A DNA stretch of 37,179 nucleotides from Dolichospermum circinale AWQC310F (GTDB taxonomy: Bacteria > Cyanobacteriota > Cyanobacteriia > Cyanobacteriales > Nostocaceae). Of this stretch, positions 23,965-33,623 are shown piece by piece. A program made the translations under genes and the position numbers. How positions within the stretch are numbered: the stretch's first letter is position 1; the number at the start of each line of letters is the position of its first letter. The notes beneath the pieces were generated by a model, which saw nothing but the letters and a program-made list of their open reading frames with translations, was not told the origin of the DNA and made no database searches. The stretch covers positions 10,418 through 47,596 of the forward strand of contig NZ_KE384692.1 in assembly GCF_000426925.1 (NCBI RefSeq), given 5' to 3'.

Positions 23965-26445
23965 TTACGTCAAAATCGCGCCACCCATTAACCGACTATA
24001 CCTATACTTTAACTCATCCTGCATTAATGGCCAACGCGCTAAACTTGTATCAATATCAATCACCTTTTCCGCTGCTTGTCGTGCTAACAGCAAAATGTCC
24101 TCATCTTCCACCAAACTAGCTAAGGTAAAATCTGCTACACCAGATTGGCGAGTTCCCATCACTTCCCCCGGACCACGAAACCGCATATCCATTTCAGAGA
24201 TAAAAAACCCATCTTGGGACTGTTCCAATACTTTTAAACGCTGTTGAGCATCTGCACTTCTTGTACTACTCATTAATAAACAGTAAGATTGCGCTGCACC
24301 TCGTCCTACACGCCCCCGTAATTGGTGTAATTGTGATAAACCAAATCTTTCCGCGTTTTCAATTAACATCACGGTAGCATTAGGCACGTCTACACCCACC
24401 TCAATCACAGTGGTAGAAACGATAATTTGAGTTTCATTATCGCGGAATTTGTGAATTGCTTCGTCTTTTTCGGTTGAAGTCATGCGTCCATGTAATAACC
24501 CAACTTGAAAATCAGGAAAAACGCTTTCTTGTAATTTTTGATGTTCCTCTACAGCGGAACGCAAATCTAATTTTTCCGACTCTTCTACCAAAGGTAAAAC
24601 TACATAAACCTGTCTACCTTGGACAACTTCTCGACGGATTAAATCATAAGCTTGGGTTCTTTGATGACCAGTCAATAAAGTGGTTTTAATTTGTTGTCTT
24701 CCTGGTGGTAATTCATCAATTTGACTAACATCTAAATCCCCATGTACCGTTAATGCCAAAGTGCGAGGAATAGGAGTTGCAGTCATTGTTAAAACATGAG
24801 GTTGTTCGCCTTTTTGTTGCAATTTTGCTCTTTGTTGTACCCCAAAACGATGCTGTTCATCTATTACCACTAAACCCAATCTTTGGAAATTAACTTTATC
24901 TTGAATTAAGGCATGAGTCCCAACTAATAAAGGTAATTCACCAGTTTCTAATTGAGCATGAATTTCTCGTCTTTTAGCTATTTTTGTCGAACCTGTTAAT
25001 AATTCCACAGGCAAATGTAGCAGGTTAAACCAACTAACTAACTTACGATAATGCTGTTCTGCTAATACTTCCGTGGGAGCCATTAACGCTGCTTGATAAC
25101 CTGATTGAATTGCGGCTAAAATAGCCATAACAGCAACAACAGTTTTACCTGAACCAACATCACCTTGAACTAAACGATTCATGGGTGTAGGTTTTTGTAA
25201 ATCGGTGAGAATTTCATTAATAACTCGTTGCTGTGCGCCGGTAAATTTAAAGGGGAGAATTTTCTGGAATTTTTCTAATAATTTTCCCTTGGGTGTAAGA
25301 ACAGCACCAGTTTGAATTGTTTTAGCTTGTTTCTGACGTTGTAATAAACCAACTTGTAAATAGAAAAATTCATCAAATACTAAGCGACGACGAGCAATTT
25401 TTAAGGAGTCACTATCTTTAGGAAAATGAATATTAGGAATAGCTTCTTTTAATTCCATTAAATCATATTTTTCTCGTAAACCTTTAGGCAAAGGATCTTT
25501 TAAATTAACTGCCGCTGTTAAAGCCGTCATTACGGCCTGTCTGACAGTATTAGCTACTACTCCTTCAGTCAAGCTGTAAATAGGCACAACTCGCCCAATA
25601 GTGAGGGAATCAATAGGATCTCCAGGATTTGCTAAAACTTCCAATTCTGGGTTATCCAAAGTTAAACCATATTTACCACCTTTGACTAATCCACAAGCCG
25701 CCAACATACTACCTACAGGATAGTTGCGTTTTAAAGTTTCCTGCCAACCACGACTAGTAAAACGCGCACCTGCAAAAAATCTGCTAACTTTAATTTGTCC
25801 CGTATTATCTTTGAGAATTAATTCTAAAATTGATAATTTTTTATTTTTAGGACTGGTAAAGAAATTAAATCTTTTCACCGTCGCTATGATAGTTACTGTT
25901 TCCCCTCCCGTTAATTCACTAATATTTACCTGACGGGCATAATCAATATGATCACGAGGATAATAAAATAATAAATCACGGACGGTATGTAAATCTAATC
26001 GGGCTAAACTTTCAGCTTTTTTAATACCGATTTCTGGTAAAACGCTAAGTTTTTGATCAATTTTGGGGGCTAGTTTTTTACTGACTTCGGCAACAATTGG
26101 AGTGGTGGGATTTTGATTTTTAGAATTTTGATTTTTAAGTTCGTAAATTTTTGGGGGAGTTTTTGTTTCTAATTCTTCTTCTAATTGATTCAGATATTTT
26201 CTAACTTCTGCCACTAAATCTTTTTTTTCTGGTAATGCCAAATTTGGATAATTGGCAAATTGCATTGCTATTTCTTGCCAACGAGAACGTTCTTTTTGAG
26301 GTAAGCCCAGGGGAAATTTACCAAAGGTCAAACTCAAAAATTCACTAAAGCGGTGTTGCTTACCTACTAAATCTATAAAGCCATTTTCCGCTTCAAATGC
26401 TAAGGCTTTATGCAATCTTATCCAATCAGGTGTTTTATTAGTCAT
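23965..26445 (-). CDS. recG: ATP-dependent DNA helicase RecG
   Basis: The 826-aa protein carries a cyanobacterial N-terminal extension (about 1-130), the wedge/OB region (LPEIGIKKAESLARL, then DLLFYYPRDHIDY), Walker A GDVGSGKTVVA, VIDEQHRFGVQQR, TATPIPRTLAL, LLHGRM and QLRGRVGRGAAQSYC. RecG remodels stalled forks and branched DNA. The length, about 130 residues longer than E. coli RecG, fits cyanobacterial forms. The ATG lies in a heptanucleotide-type repeat (CCAATGACTAATA). Downstream on the same strand is the small frameshifted gene and then the dual-ATPase gene; the link to them is probably only positional. Confidence 0.96.
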   Translation of the reverse strand: MTNKTPDWIRLHKALAFEAENGFIDLVGKQHRFSEFLSLTFGKFPLGLPQKERSRWQEIAMQFANYPNLALPEKKDLVAEVRKYLNQLEEELETKTPPKIYELKNQNSKNQNPTTPIVAEVSKKLAPKIDQKLSVLPEIGIKKAESLARLDLHTVRDLLFYYPRDHIDYARQVNISELTGGETVTIIATVKRFNFFTSPKNKKLSILELILKDNTGQIKVSRFFAGARFTSRGWQETLKRNYPVGSMLAACGLVKGGKYGLTLDNPELEVLANPGDPIDSLTIGRVVPIYSLTEGVVANTVRQAVMTALTAAVNLKDPLPKGLREKYDLMELKEAIPNIHFPKDSDSLKIARRRLVFDEFFYLQVGLLQRQKQAKTIQTGAVLTPKGKLLEKFQKILPFKFTGAQQRVINEILTDLQKPTPMNRLVQGDVGSGKTVVAVMAILAAIQSGYQAALMAPTEVLAEQHYRKLVSWFNLLHLPVELLTGSTKIAKRREIHAQLETGELPLLVGTHALIQDKVNFQRLGLVVIDEQHRFGVQQRAKLQQKGEQPHVLTMTATPIPRTLALTVHGDLDVSQIDELPPGRQQIKTTLLTGHQRTQAYDLIRREVVQGRQVYVVLPLVEESEKLDLRSAVEEHQKLQESVFPDFQVGLLHGRMTSTEKDEAIHKFRDNETQIIVSTTVIEVGVDVPNATVMLIENAERFGLSQLHQLRGRVGRGAAQSYCLLMSSTRSADAQQRLKVLEQSQDGFFISEMDMRFRGPGEVMGTRQSGVADFTLASLVEDEDILLLARQAAEKVIDIDTSLARWPLMQDELKYRYSRLMGGAILT

Positions 26446-26502
26446 TGGTCATTAGTTGTTGGTCATTGGTTATTAGTTATTACTTGTTGGTTATTTGTTA
26501 AG
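26443..26502. repeat. Degenerate heptanucleotide repeat patch upstream of recG
   Basis: Imperfect units of the TCATTGGT/TTATTAGT type fill the 136-bp gap between recG and the next gene. Confidence 0.55.
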
Positions 26503-26581
26503 AGATAAGAGATGATTGAGTTTTGAAAAACGGACTTTCTTGATAGAGATGCTCATATATTTTTATTCCTCTAAAGGCTGA

Positions 26582-27415
26582 CTAATCCTCAAACCAACTA
26601 GCACGCCAAGCAGCTTCAGCTTCAGCAATCTTCAGTTCTTTTTGTCTTTTTTGATACTCACGTCCTAATTTACTCAGTTGCATTAAAATATTACGAATTC
26701 CTTTGCGCTCTGTCAATAGTGTCACATCAGCAAATTCTATTTCTTCGAGTCGCAAGTGAATAGCCATAATCTGAGTGATAGAATCTTCCGCATCTTCGTG
26801 ATCACTAATTTCTATAACTAAGTTTAATATATTGGGAAAGCTGGGCATCATATCACTAGAAGATTCTGAAGCAGCAGTTGCGGCGGCTAAAATCGCTTCT
26901 GGTAGTTTTTTGGGTAAAACCCCTGTTTTTTGGATGAGAATATTAGCCCTTTGGGAGACTTGTTTTAAAGTTTCTTCAATTCCTTCTTCTACATATTGTT
27001 GCCATTCTACCAGTTCTATAGGGTTAGAAGGATCTAAAGCTTGAGGCTGTTGTTGATTTTCTTCTTGTTCCTCCTTTTCGTCTGGTTCGTTCTCTTCCTT
27101 AGTTTCTAAAACTGCTTCTGTTTGGGTAACTTCTGGAGGCTGAATATAACTAATTAATTCCTGGGCGGCTTGTTGACTTAATTGACGAATACCTTGTTGT
27201 AATTTTTGCCGTTGATTTAGTGATAAGTTAAGAAATTGATCGGGATATCCTTGGGTACACAAGTAATAACTGGCTAAAATCAATTGTTTTTGTAAAGCCA
27301 GTCCCAAAGTATCTATATATTTAGCATAAGCTAAATTGAGTTGTTGAGCGATCGCTCTGGTAGCCTCTTTTAATGCAATAATGTCTTTTTCTATCCGTTC
27401 AATTGCTCTGGCCAT
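26582..27415 (-). CDS. Conserved cyanobacterial hypothetical protein
   Basis: The product (277 aa from the chosen start) is not recognised as a named family. It begins MARAIERIEKDIIALKEATRAIAQQLN and is mainly helical. A helical first half runs to about residue 105. An acidic Glu/Gln-rich linker follows (ETKEENEPDEKEEQEEN), then a second helical half with a conserved-looking GVLPKKLPEAILAAATAASE and a terminal helix rich in Lys/Glu. There is no signal peptide or membrane segment. The frame is open 17 codons further upstream to 27466, but that part encodes repeat-like sequence (GATCATTGACAATGGACAAC), so the internal ATG was chosen. It lies between recG and the rpsB-tsf operon on the same strand, after a terminator. 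Confidence 0.75.
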   Translation of the reverse strand: MARAIERIEKDIIALKEATRAIAQQLNLAYAKYIDTLGLALQKQLILASYYLCTQGYPDQFLNLSLNQRQKLQQGIRQLSQQAAQELISYIQPPEVTQTEAVLETKEENEPDEKEEQEENQQQPQALDPSNPIELVEWQQYVEEGIEETLKQVSQRANILIQKTGVLPKKLPEAILAAATAASESSSDMMPSFPNILNLVIEISDHEDAEDSITQIMAIHLRLEEIEFADVTLLTERKGIRNILMQLSKLGREYQKRQKELKIAEAEAAWRASWFED

Positions 27416-27527
27416 AATTTTAGACTGGTAATAGTCCTTTCTCTGTTGTCCATTGTCAATGATCAATCAATTGCCCCTGACTACAAATATAGGTACTTCT
27501 GAAAAAATAATCATCATTTAATAAAAT

Positions 27528-27555
27528 ACAGGCCACGTAGAACACGCTGGCCTGT
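27528..27555 (-). terminator. Rho-independent terminator of the rpsB-tsf operon
   Basis: ACAGGCCA/TGGCCTGT form a perfect 8-bp stem. On the minus strand the stem is followed by TTTTATTAAAT. It lies 97 bp past the tsf stop. Confidence 0.7.
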
Positions 27556-27652
27556 AAATAGAAATAGTCATGAGTCAGAACTAAAAGTCTATCATCAACA
27601 GCAATCCATTAAGTATATCTTCTTAACAACTGACCAATGACCAATGATAAAA

Positions 27653-28597
27653 TTACTTAGCACCCATTTGGGCAGCAACTTCCTCAGCAAAGCTAATTTC
27701 TTTCTTTTCAATGCCTTCACCCAGGACATAGCGAACAAAGCGACTAACTTGAACTTCTTCGCCAATTTTAGATTTTACTTGCCTTACCAAATCTTCTACC
27801 AAAATACTCTGATCACGAATATAAGGTTGATCTAGTAAAGTCATTTCTTTCAGGCGCTTTTCAATTCTACCTTGAACAATCTTTTCCCTAATGTTCTCTG
27901 GTTTGTTAGCCAAGTCGTCCTTACCCATTTCAATGTCTTTTTCCTTTTGGACAAGTTCGGCAGGAATTTTGTCCACGCTAACATATTCTACATTGGGACA
28001 AGCGGCAACTTGCATGGCTGCATTTTTGGCCAAACCCTGGAACTCTTCATTAGCAACTGCTGAATCACTTTCAGTAGTTAATTCCAACAATACACCAACA
28101 CGACCACCAGTGTGAATGTAGCTGTCTGCTACTCCTGGTGTGCCATTAGCAAGAGAGAAATTAACAAACCGCCGCACTTGAATATTTTCCCCAAGGGTAG
28201 CAATTGTTTCTTTGATAAATTCCTCAACAGTAACGCTGGAATTTTCAATATAGGGTTGAGCTAATAAAGACTCAACACTATCCGCAGTGGCAGCTTGTTG
28301 AGCCAAGTTCTTTACTAAGGCTTTAAAAGCCTCATTCCGGGCAACAAAGTCCGTTTGACAGTTTACCTCTATGAGTACACCTACCTGACCACCAGGCTGA
28401 ATATAGGTGTCTACCAGACCTTCAGCAGCAATACGACTACTACCTTTGTCGGCTTTAGCAATACCTTTTTGCCGTAACCAGGTTGTGGCGGCCTCGATAT
28501 TACCATCATTTTCCTTCAGCGCCTTTTTGCAGTCCATCATGCCAGCACCGGTTTTTTGGCGTAGCTCTTGGACGAGTTTTGCAGATATTTCCGCCAT
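27653..28597 (-). CDS. tsf: Translation elongation factor Ts
   Basis: The 314-aa protein starts [20 protein letters not shown], followed by MDCKKALKE in the N-terminal UBA-like domain, and has the TDFVARNE motif (near residue 80) that contacts EF-Tu. It contains two EF-Ts core repeats ([15 protein letters not shown] and [15 protein letters not shown]). It is slightly longer than the E. coli factor. EF-Ts recycles EF-Tu-GDP to EF-Tu-GTP. The ribosome-binding site GAGG sits 6 bp before the ATG. It follows rpsB by 97 bp, with a strong hairpin in between, the conserved bacterial order. Confidence 0.97.
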   Translation of the reverse strand: MAEISAKLVQELRQKTGAGMMDCKKALKENDGNIEAATTWLRQKGIAKADKGSSRIAAEGLVDTYIQPGGQVGVLIEVNCQTDFVARNEAFKALVKNLAQQAATADSVESLLAQPYIENSSVTVEEFIKETIATLGENIQVRRFVNFSLANGTPGVADSYIHTGGRVGVLLELTTESDSAVANEEFQGLAKNAAMQVAACPNVEYVSVDKIPAELVQKEKDIEMGKDDLANKPENIREKIVQGRIEKRLKEMTLLDQPYIRDQSILVEDLVRQVKSKIGEEVQVSRFVRYVLGEGIEKKEISFAEEVAAQMGAK

Positions 28598-28638
28598 GTT
28601 GCCTCAATTCCTAACTTGACAGATACAAATATTAATTA

Positions 28639-28673
28639 AGATTCTAAGATGATCAGGACTCATCTTAGAATCT
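28639..28673 (-). promoter_or_regulatory. Intercistronic rpsB-tsf hairpin, possible attenuator
   Basis: AGATTCTAAGATGA and its exact reverse complement form a perfect 14-bp stem around a 7-base loop, 21 bp past the rpsB stop. No T-run follows, so partial termination, RNA processing or 3'-end protection of rpsB mRNA is possible. Confidence 0.55.
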
Positions 28674-28694
28674 TTAAATCCTGATTACAGATGT

Positions 28695-29468
28695 TTATTC
28701 TTCGTCTGATGAGTCACTAAGATCACTTTCGTCGTATTCGTCAGTGTAATCTTCGTAATCTTCGTAATCTTCTTCTACTTCTAGTTGACCGTGACGACCT
28801 TCATAAATAGCATCTGCTAATTTACCAACAATTAGCTTAATGGATCTAATTGCGTCATCATTGGCTGGGATAGGAATATCCACAACGTCTGGGTCACAGT
28901 TTGTATCCAACATGGACACAATGGGAATACCCAATTTTTCGCATTCTTGAACTGCGTTATATTCCCGTTTTTGGTCAACAATGATCACAATATCCGGGAC
29001 TTTCCGCATATTCTTAATACCGCCCAGGTATTTTTGCAGCTTCGTCATTTCCCGACGCAGCATGGAAGCTTCCTTCTTGGGTAATAAATCCAGTGCGCCT
29101 GTTTCTTCTCTCCGTTCTAAATCTTTGAGACGTTCTGCTCTGGTTTTAATTGTTGCCCAATTCGTCAGCATTCCCCCCAACCAACGTTGGTTAATATAGT
29201 GAGAACCACAACGCAGAGCCTCTTGAGCAATAATTCCCGCTGCTTGGCGCTTAGTTCCCACAAACAGGAATTTTTTACCTTGCTCTGATTGAGTCCGCAT
29301 ATAATTATAGGCGTTATCCATCAACTGGGCTGTTTGCACCAAGTCTATGATATGTACACCATTGCGTGAGGTGTAGATATAAGGGTCCATTTTGGGGTTC
29401 CAACGTCGGGTTTGATGACCGAAGTGAACACCCGACTCCATTAACTGAGCCAAGGAAACTACTGGCAT
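28695..29468 (-). CDS. rpsB: 30S ribosomal protein S2
   Basis: The 257-aa protein starts [20 protein letters not shown] and shows the S2 hallmarks [31 protein letters not shown] and [18 protein letters not shown]2 is a late-assembling small-subunit protein. The C-terminus carries an acidic tail with repeated EDYEDY units encoded by near-identical triplets. A strong ribosome-binding site (AGGAG) lies just upstream of the ATG. It is the first gene of the operon with tsf. Confidence 0.97.
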   Translation of the reverse strand: MPVVSLAQLMESGVHFGHQTRRWNPKMDPYIYTSRNGVHIIDLVQTAQLMDNAYNYMRTQSEQGKKFLFVGTKRQAAGIIAQEALRCGSHYINQRWLGGMLTNWATIKTRAERLKDLERREETGALDLLPKKEASMLRREMTKLQKYLGGIKNMRKVPDIVIIVDQKREYNAVQECEKLGIPIVSMLDTNCDPDVVDIPIPANDDAIRSIKLIVGKLADAIYEGRHGQLEVEEDYEDYEDYTDEYDESDLSDSSDEE

Positions 29469-29482
29469 ATTTTGTTACTCCT

Positions 29483-29536
29483 ATTCGGGTTAAACCTCCA
29501 CCCAGGTGCATTTCTCAAATTCAGAAACACCCGAAT
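29483..29536 (-). promoter_or_regulatory. Inverted repeat in the rpsB leader
   Basis: ATTCGGGT and ACCCGAAT are exact complements 38 bp apart, directly upstream of and close to the rpsB ribosome-binding site. Autogenous leaders of rpsB are known in other bacteria. This may be one, but no conserved S2-binding motif was matched. Confidence 0.35.
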
Positions 29537-29659
29537 TCCTGGATGTGCGGAATTTTTGACAACTGTACTAGGGTAACACAAATATATGGACTTTGCCACT
29601 GAATCTAGATTTTTTTGTGAACGTCAAGATTTTTATTAGTTGTCACACAGCTATATTTA

Positions 29660-29706
29660 CTAGTTCCCAGCCGGAGTCTGGGAACTAGACTTTGAGGCTC
29701 TGCCTC
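29660..29706. repeat. Dispersed double-hairpin repeat
   Basis: CTAGTTCCCAG/CTGGGAACTAG (11-bp perfect stem) is followed by GAGGC-tct-GCCTC. This resembles a common dispersed cyanobacterial repeat. It lies in the gap of about 450 bp between the rpsB leader and ddl. Confidence 0.65.
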
Positions 29707-29731
29707 CAATAGAGAATAAAGACTGCATTTC

Positions 29732-29801
29732 ATTTGTATAATTATGGCGGGCAGGATGCCCGCACCACAAGATTTAGTTATCTGAGGATTGTACAATTTA
29801 G
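29732..29801. repeat. MITE-like hairpin element, copy 2
   Basis: The core GCGGGCA-gga-TGCCCGC-ACCACAA is flanked by imperfect inverted ends (ATTTGTATAAT / ATTGTACAATTTAG). It is nearly identical to the copy at 35420-35489, including flanking TTAGCTGCTT. Confidence 0.7.
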
Positions 29802-29983
29802 CTGCTTTTTCCCTGCTTAGGAGAGTTGACAATTGATTTAAAATATGTTAAAGTTAAGCTGATGAGGAAGAACTATCTATAATAAATAATATAGATGAAG
29901 TAGAGATCCATGACGGGGGTTAATTAACAGTTGCTCTTCTTTGGTAATAATGGAAATTGCGGGTTTTGGAGATATATAAGAAA

Positions 29984-31045
29984 ATGAATAAGCTACGGGT
30001 GGGTTTGCTATTTGGTGGACGTTCCGGGGAACATGAAGTTTCAATAATTTCTGCAAGGGCGATCGCTCAAGGTCTAAAATTAGAAGAAAATGCTAATAAA
30101 TATGAAATTTTGGCTTTTTATATCCAAAAAGATGGAGTTTGGCAATCTGGAGTGATCGCGCAACAAGTTCTAGAATCTGGTGTTCCCCAAGAAATCCTCT
30201 CTACAACCCCTAATTTATGGCAATTCCCACCCGAAACCGCACAAGTTGAGCTTTGGTTTCCTATTCTTCATGGTCCGAATGGAGAAGACGGAACAATACA
30301 GGGTTTATTAACCTTAACACAAGTCCCCTTTGTCGGTTCTGGGGTATTGGGTTCAGCAACTGGGATGGATAAAATTGCCATGAAAATGGCCTTTGCTCAA
30401 GCGGGACTACCTCAAGTCAAATATAAAACTGTCACAAGAGCGCAAATTTGGTCAAATCCTTGTGTATTTCCTAAATTGTGTGATGAAATTGAGGCTGCAT
30501 TAGGCTATCCTTGTTTTGTCAAACCTGCTAATCTAGGTTCATCAGTGGGAATTGCTAAAGTGCGATCGCGTCAAGAATTAGAGGTAGCATTAGATAATGC
30601 TGCTACCTATGATAGACGCATTATCGTCGAAGCTGGAGTTGTCGCAAGAGAAGTTGAATGTGCTGTTTTAGGTAATGATCACCCGAAAGCGTCAGTCATA
30701 GGTGAAATTACTTTTGACAGTGATTTCTACGACTACGAAACTAAATATACACCGGGAAAAGCGGATTTATTTATTCCCGCAAATTTACCAGAGTTAGTAG
30801 CACAGCAAATTCAAGAAATGGCCTTACAAGCTTTTGCTGCTGTTGATGCTGCTGGTTTATCTAGAGTAGACTTTTTCTATGTGGAAACTACGGGAGAAAT
30901 TTTCATCAATGAAATTAATACCTTACCGGGGTTTACCTCCACAAGTATGTATCCCCAACTCTGGGCTAATACTGGTATACCATTTGCCCAATTAGTAGAT
31001 CAATTGATTCAACTAGCAATTGAAAGACATTCTCCAGTTAATTAA
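29984..31045 (+). CDS. ddl: D-alanine--D-alanine ligase
   Basis: The protein (353 aa from the ATG) has the ATP-grasp ligase layout: [17 protein letters not shown] at the N-terminus, [31 protein letters not shown] for the ATP site, EVECAVLGN, and [18 protein letters not shown] for Mg and substrate binding. It makes the D-Ala-D-Ala dipeptide for peptidoglycan in the cytoplasm. The frame is open nine more codons to a TTG at 29957, but the ATG is the likelier start. A small membrane-protein gene follows on the same strand. Confidence 0.95.
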   Translation: MNKLRVGLLFGGRSGEHEVSIISARAIAQGLKLEENANKYEILAFYIQKDGVWQSGVIAQQVLESGVPQEILSTTPNLWQFPPETAQVELWFPILHGPNGEDGTIQGLLTLTQVPFVGSGVLGSATGMDKIAMKMAFAQAGLPQVKYKTVTRAQIWSNPCVFPKLCDEIEAALGYPCFVKPANLGSSVGIAKVRSRQELEVALDNAATYDRRIIVEAGVVAREVECAVLGNDHPKASVIGEITFDSDFYDYETKYTPGKADLFIPANLPELVAQQIQEMALQAFAAVDAAGLSRVDFFYVETTGEIFINEINTLPGFTSTSMYPQLWANTGIPFAQLVDQLIQLAIERHSPVN

Positions 31046-31142
31046 CAAAGACTAGCAAGGGGAAATATTTATTTTCCTCTTGTTTTGACTATGATTTGTG
31101 TGATTAAGATTAAGGTGATGGATAAAAACTATAGGAAATATA

Positions 31143-31493
31143 GTGATAAAATACCCTTGGATCTGGTTCTTGAGCTTATTTCTCATTCCTATAGGAATGA
31201 CGATTTTTGCATATCAGCAATTGAGTTATGTTGGCTATGTGCCACAGAAAGCACAAGAAGAAGCCCCATTTTTGGCGATTCAGAAATCCCCTATTGCCAC
31301 ATTTTCCGATTCTAGTAATTCTATCCCTCCATGGTTGGTAATAGCGATCGCTGTTTGTTGTGCTGCGGGTTCTTTTGTAATTTTTTACTCACTTCAAAGT
31401 TCAATAGAGACACAAAAAACCACTCAACGCACTCGCAACAGTCAAAAATTGTCCCCTCAAAAACGTCATAAATCTAGAAATTCCTCCTCTTGA
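31143..31493 (+). CDS. Small hypothetical membrane protein
   Basis: The 116-aa product has two predicted membrane segments (about residues 7-25, IWFLSLFLIPIGMTIFAY; about 62-82, PWLVIAIAVCCAAGSFVIFY). They are separated by a polar loop, with a strongly basic C-terminal tail rich in Arg, Lys, Ser and Gln. The start is GTG with AGGA seven bases upstream. No family is recognised. It follows ddl by 97 bp on the same strand and may share its transcript. A link to cell-wall synthesis is only suggested by position. Confidence 0.65.
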   Translation: MIKYPWIWFLSLFLIPIGMTIFAYQQLSYVGYVPQKAQEEAPFLAIQKSPIATFSDSSNSIPPWLVIAIAVCCAAGSFVIFYSLQSSIETQKTTQRTRNSQKLSPQKRHKSRNSSS

Positions 31494-31904
31494 TCATCTG
31501 ATAGCAAAAATCCGCTATAATTTTCCCACCGGAGAAAATTCCATACCCCCCATTAACTTGTTGAATATATGTCAACACAGTGCTGAAAACTTGAAAATAT
31601 CAGACTTTTGAGAAAGTGCCAACTTGGCAACCAAGTTTTAATCACATAGGTTACATTGATTCCAGATAAAGAAATTCAATATTGTCGTTATTAAAGGCTA
31701 CTAAATATTGATTTTTTTATAGAAAACCATAGTTTATGGTGACATTTTTTAGCATAAATAACAATGATTTGTAGATAATTAATTTGGCATTTATTGACTC
31801 AAAAATAATAATAATCAGGTTTAACATTTACTGCGATGGGAATCTAATCACCCCCTATAAACACTGTCTTTATTATATCAAACCCCCCTAAATAACTGAC
31901 AGTA

Positions 31905-31990
31905 TTTATATATTCCTGAACGCTACAGCAGTAAATGTAGAGTGGGAGATTTCAGGCTTTTGGTATGCCTCTTCCCACTCTCTTTTTATT
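31905..31990 (+). ncRNA. Candidate small RNA ending in a strong terminator
   Basis: Two hairpins follow each other: CTACA/TGTAG (31923-31940) and AGAGTGGGA/TCCCACTCT (31939-31981) with inner AGGC/GCCT. The second is followed by CTTTTTATT. The nearest plus-strand stop is about 450 bp upstream, too far for a simple gene terminator, so an sRNA or a long 3' UTR is likely. A TATATT box near 31907 could be a -10. The rest of the 533-bp gap 31494-32026 is AT-rich; one small stem AATTTTC/GAAAATT near 31517 is all else seen. Confidence 0.35.
31939..31990 (+). terminator. Rho-independent terminator
   Basis: A 9-bp outer stem (AGAGTGGGA/TCCCACTCT) and 4-bp inner stem (AGGC/GCCT) are followed by a T-rich tract on the plus strand. 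Confidence 0.75.
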
Positions 31991-32026
31991 CATAGTGATG
32001 AGTTGTTGGTTATTCATTGTCAATTA

Positions 32027-32956
32027 CTAATTAGTATCTTTTAAAAACTGCAAAATTGCTGCATTGACAACATCAGCAGCACCAGTGGAGGCATCATGAT
32101 AACAATTTTGCAAAATTTGTAAGCGAGAATTAGGTAGATATTGATGTAATTTTTCTCCATGACTAACAGGAAACCAACTATCTTGATCACCCCATAAAAT
32201 TAAGGTTGGACATTCAATGTTTTTGAGATTTTTTTGAATATTACTCAACATATTAGGCTGATTTGTGCGAAAATTCTCGATTTCTTTGGCAGCAATTTGT
32301 AATTCTTCGGCAACTTTGACCACAGTTCCAGGAATTTCAATAAATGGGTAAGTAATCCAATAAATATCTTCTGCTGTTAATAATGAGGGATCATATAATA
32401 CCTTGCGTCTTTCTGTTCCCATAACTTCTCTAACTAAAGGTGCAAACCAATATGCTAGACGTAAATAATCAATTGCATGGATGATTTCTATTGGTGTTTT
32501 TGCCAGGAAATCCATAGCCCAGTGAGGTAATGTTTCTGTGAAAATAGGAGCATTAATGACTACTAAACGTCGGATTAAATGAGGACTGACACCTGCTAAT
32601 CCCAGTGAAATTAATGCCCCTATAGATTCGGCCACAATTATCGGTGGTTGATCACATAAACCCTGAATAATGCGTTTTAATTCAATAATTTGATGTCCAT
32701 TTTCTTCTCGACGAGATACAGGCTTTTCCGAAAAACCAAAACCTTTAAAATCACAACAAATTACGCGAAAATGTTGAGATAATGGCTGAATACTAAGCCG
32801 CCAATTATAACTCCAACTGCCTAAACCATGTAATAAAATAAGCGGTTTACCTTGACCTTTTTCACCATAGGCTATTTGAATTGGATAACCTTGAGAATCG
32901 GTAATAGTGAGATTTTGCCGCCCTTGAGGAAAATTATCTTGCCACCAATCTTTCAT
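32027..32956 (-). CDS. Alpha/beta hydrolase
   Basis: The 309-aa protein has the alpha/beta hydrolase fold: oxyanion segment LLHGLGSWSYNW (about 41-52), CDFKGFGFSEKP, nucleophile elbow VAESIGA with Ser near 111 (Ala instead of the first Gly of GxSxG), acid LWGDQDSWFP (Asp near 258) and His in NCYHDAST (near 286). The cap lies between about 140 and 235. The substrate is unknown; the sequence resembles the broad chloroperoxidase/esterase-like group. It follows the DUF4112 gene by 19 bp on the same strand, so they are probably cotranscribed. Confidence 0.88.
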   Translation of the reverse strand: MKDWWQDNFPQGRQNLTITDSQGYPIQIAYGEKGQGKPLILLHGLGSWSYNWRLSIQPLSQHFRVICCDFKGFGFSEKPVSRREENGHQIIELKRIIQGLCDQPPIIVAESIGALISLGLAGVSPHLIRRLVVINAPIFTETLPHWAMDFLAKTPIEIIHAIDYLRLAYWFAPLVREVMGTERRKVLYDPSLLTAEDIYWITYPFIEIPGTVVKVAEELQIAAKEIENFRTNQPNMLSNIQKNLKNIECPTLILWGDQDSWFPVSHGEKLHQYLPNSRLQILQNCYHDASTGAADVVNAAILQFLKDTN

Positions 32957-32975
32957 AATTTTATGTAGGAGTAAT

Positions 32976-33479
32976 TTAACTACCAGTGATAACTTGCCAT
33001 AATATTCTTATTAATATCACGGGGATGGATATTAAGACAATAGCAATCAGAAATAAGCCGATAATCAAGAGGAGGATAAAGGAGTTATTTGCTTTTTTAT
33101 TTTTGTGAGGATCTTTTAGGGCTTCTTCTAATAAAATGATATTATAATTATTAGCTTTCCAGGCAAAATCAAAGAAGTCTCCTAACATAGGAATAGAGCC
33201 AACTAAGGAATCAATAATCACATTTATGACCATCCTTCCTAATGTGGCTGTAGATAGGCCTAATTGTGCGGCTTCAATGATAATATAAAAGGAAAATATT
33301 AGTCCTAGAGCGTCACCACATAAAGGTATTAATCCCATGATTGGATCTAAACCGATTCCCACTTGTGTTCCGGGAATGGTAATTATATTATCTAATATTT
33401 TACTAAGTTGACGTAAACGCTTTAATCGAGGTGCATAACCATCAGGTGTGATAGAAAAGTGTTCAGGAGAATTAGGCAT
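32976..33479 (-). CDS. DUF4112 membrane protein
   Basis: The 167-aa protein shows the DUF4112 pattern: LDNIITIPGTQVGIGLDPIMGLIPLCGDAL, then a membrane helix, then SLVGSIPMLGDFFDFAWKAN (about 90-112), with a C-terminal hydrophobic helix (LLLIIGLFLIAIVLISIPVIL). The two repeated G-x-IP-x-x-GD motifs are characteristic. The function is unknown. It is probably in one transcript with the alpha/beta hydrolase downstream, and possibly with the YihY-type gene 144 bp upstream. Confidence 0.85.
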   Translation of the reverse strand: MPNSPEHFSITPDGYAPRLKRLRQLSKILDNIITIPGTQVGIGLDPIMGLIPLCGDALGLIFSFYIIIEAAQLGLSTATLGRMVINVIIDSLVGSIPMLGDFFDFAWKANNYNIILLEEALKDPHKNKKANNSFILLLIIGLFLIAIVLISIPVILIRILWQVITGS

Positions 33480-33623
33480 TATTAATGATTTTTACTGACT
33501 AAGTGATCAATTTGCTTATTATCTCATTTTTCTAACTGAAATTTTTCAGATTTATTTGAGAAATATATAGTTGTTGCTCGACTGTAATTTTAAATCAGAT
33601 TTTTCTGTTTTAATTTTCAATTT

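Noticed and set aside
27644-28619. Plus-strand open frames across tsf and rpsB
   Set aside because: Antisense shadows of strongly recognised genes.
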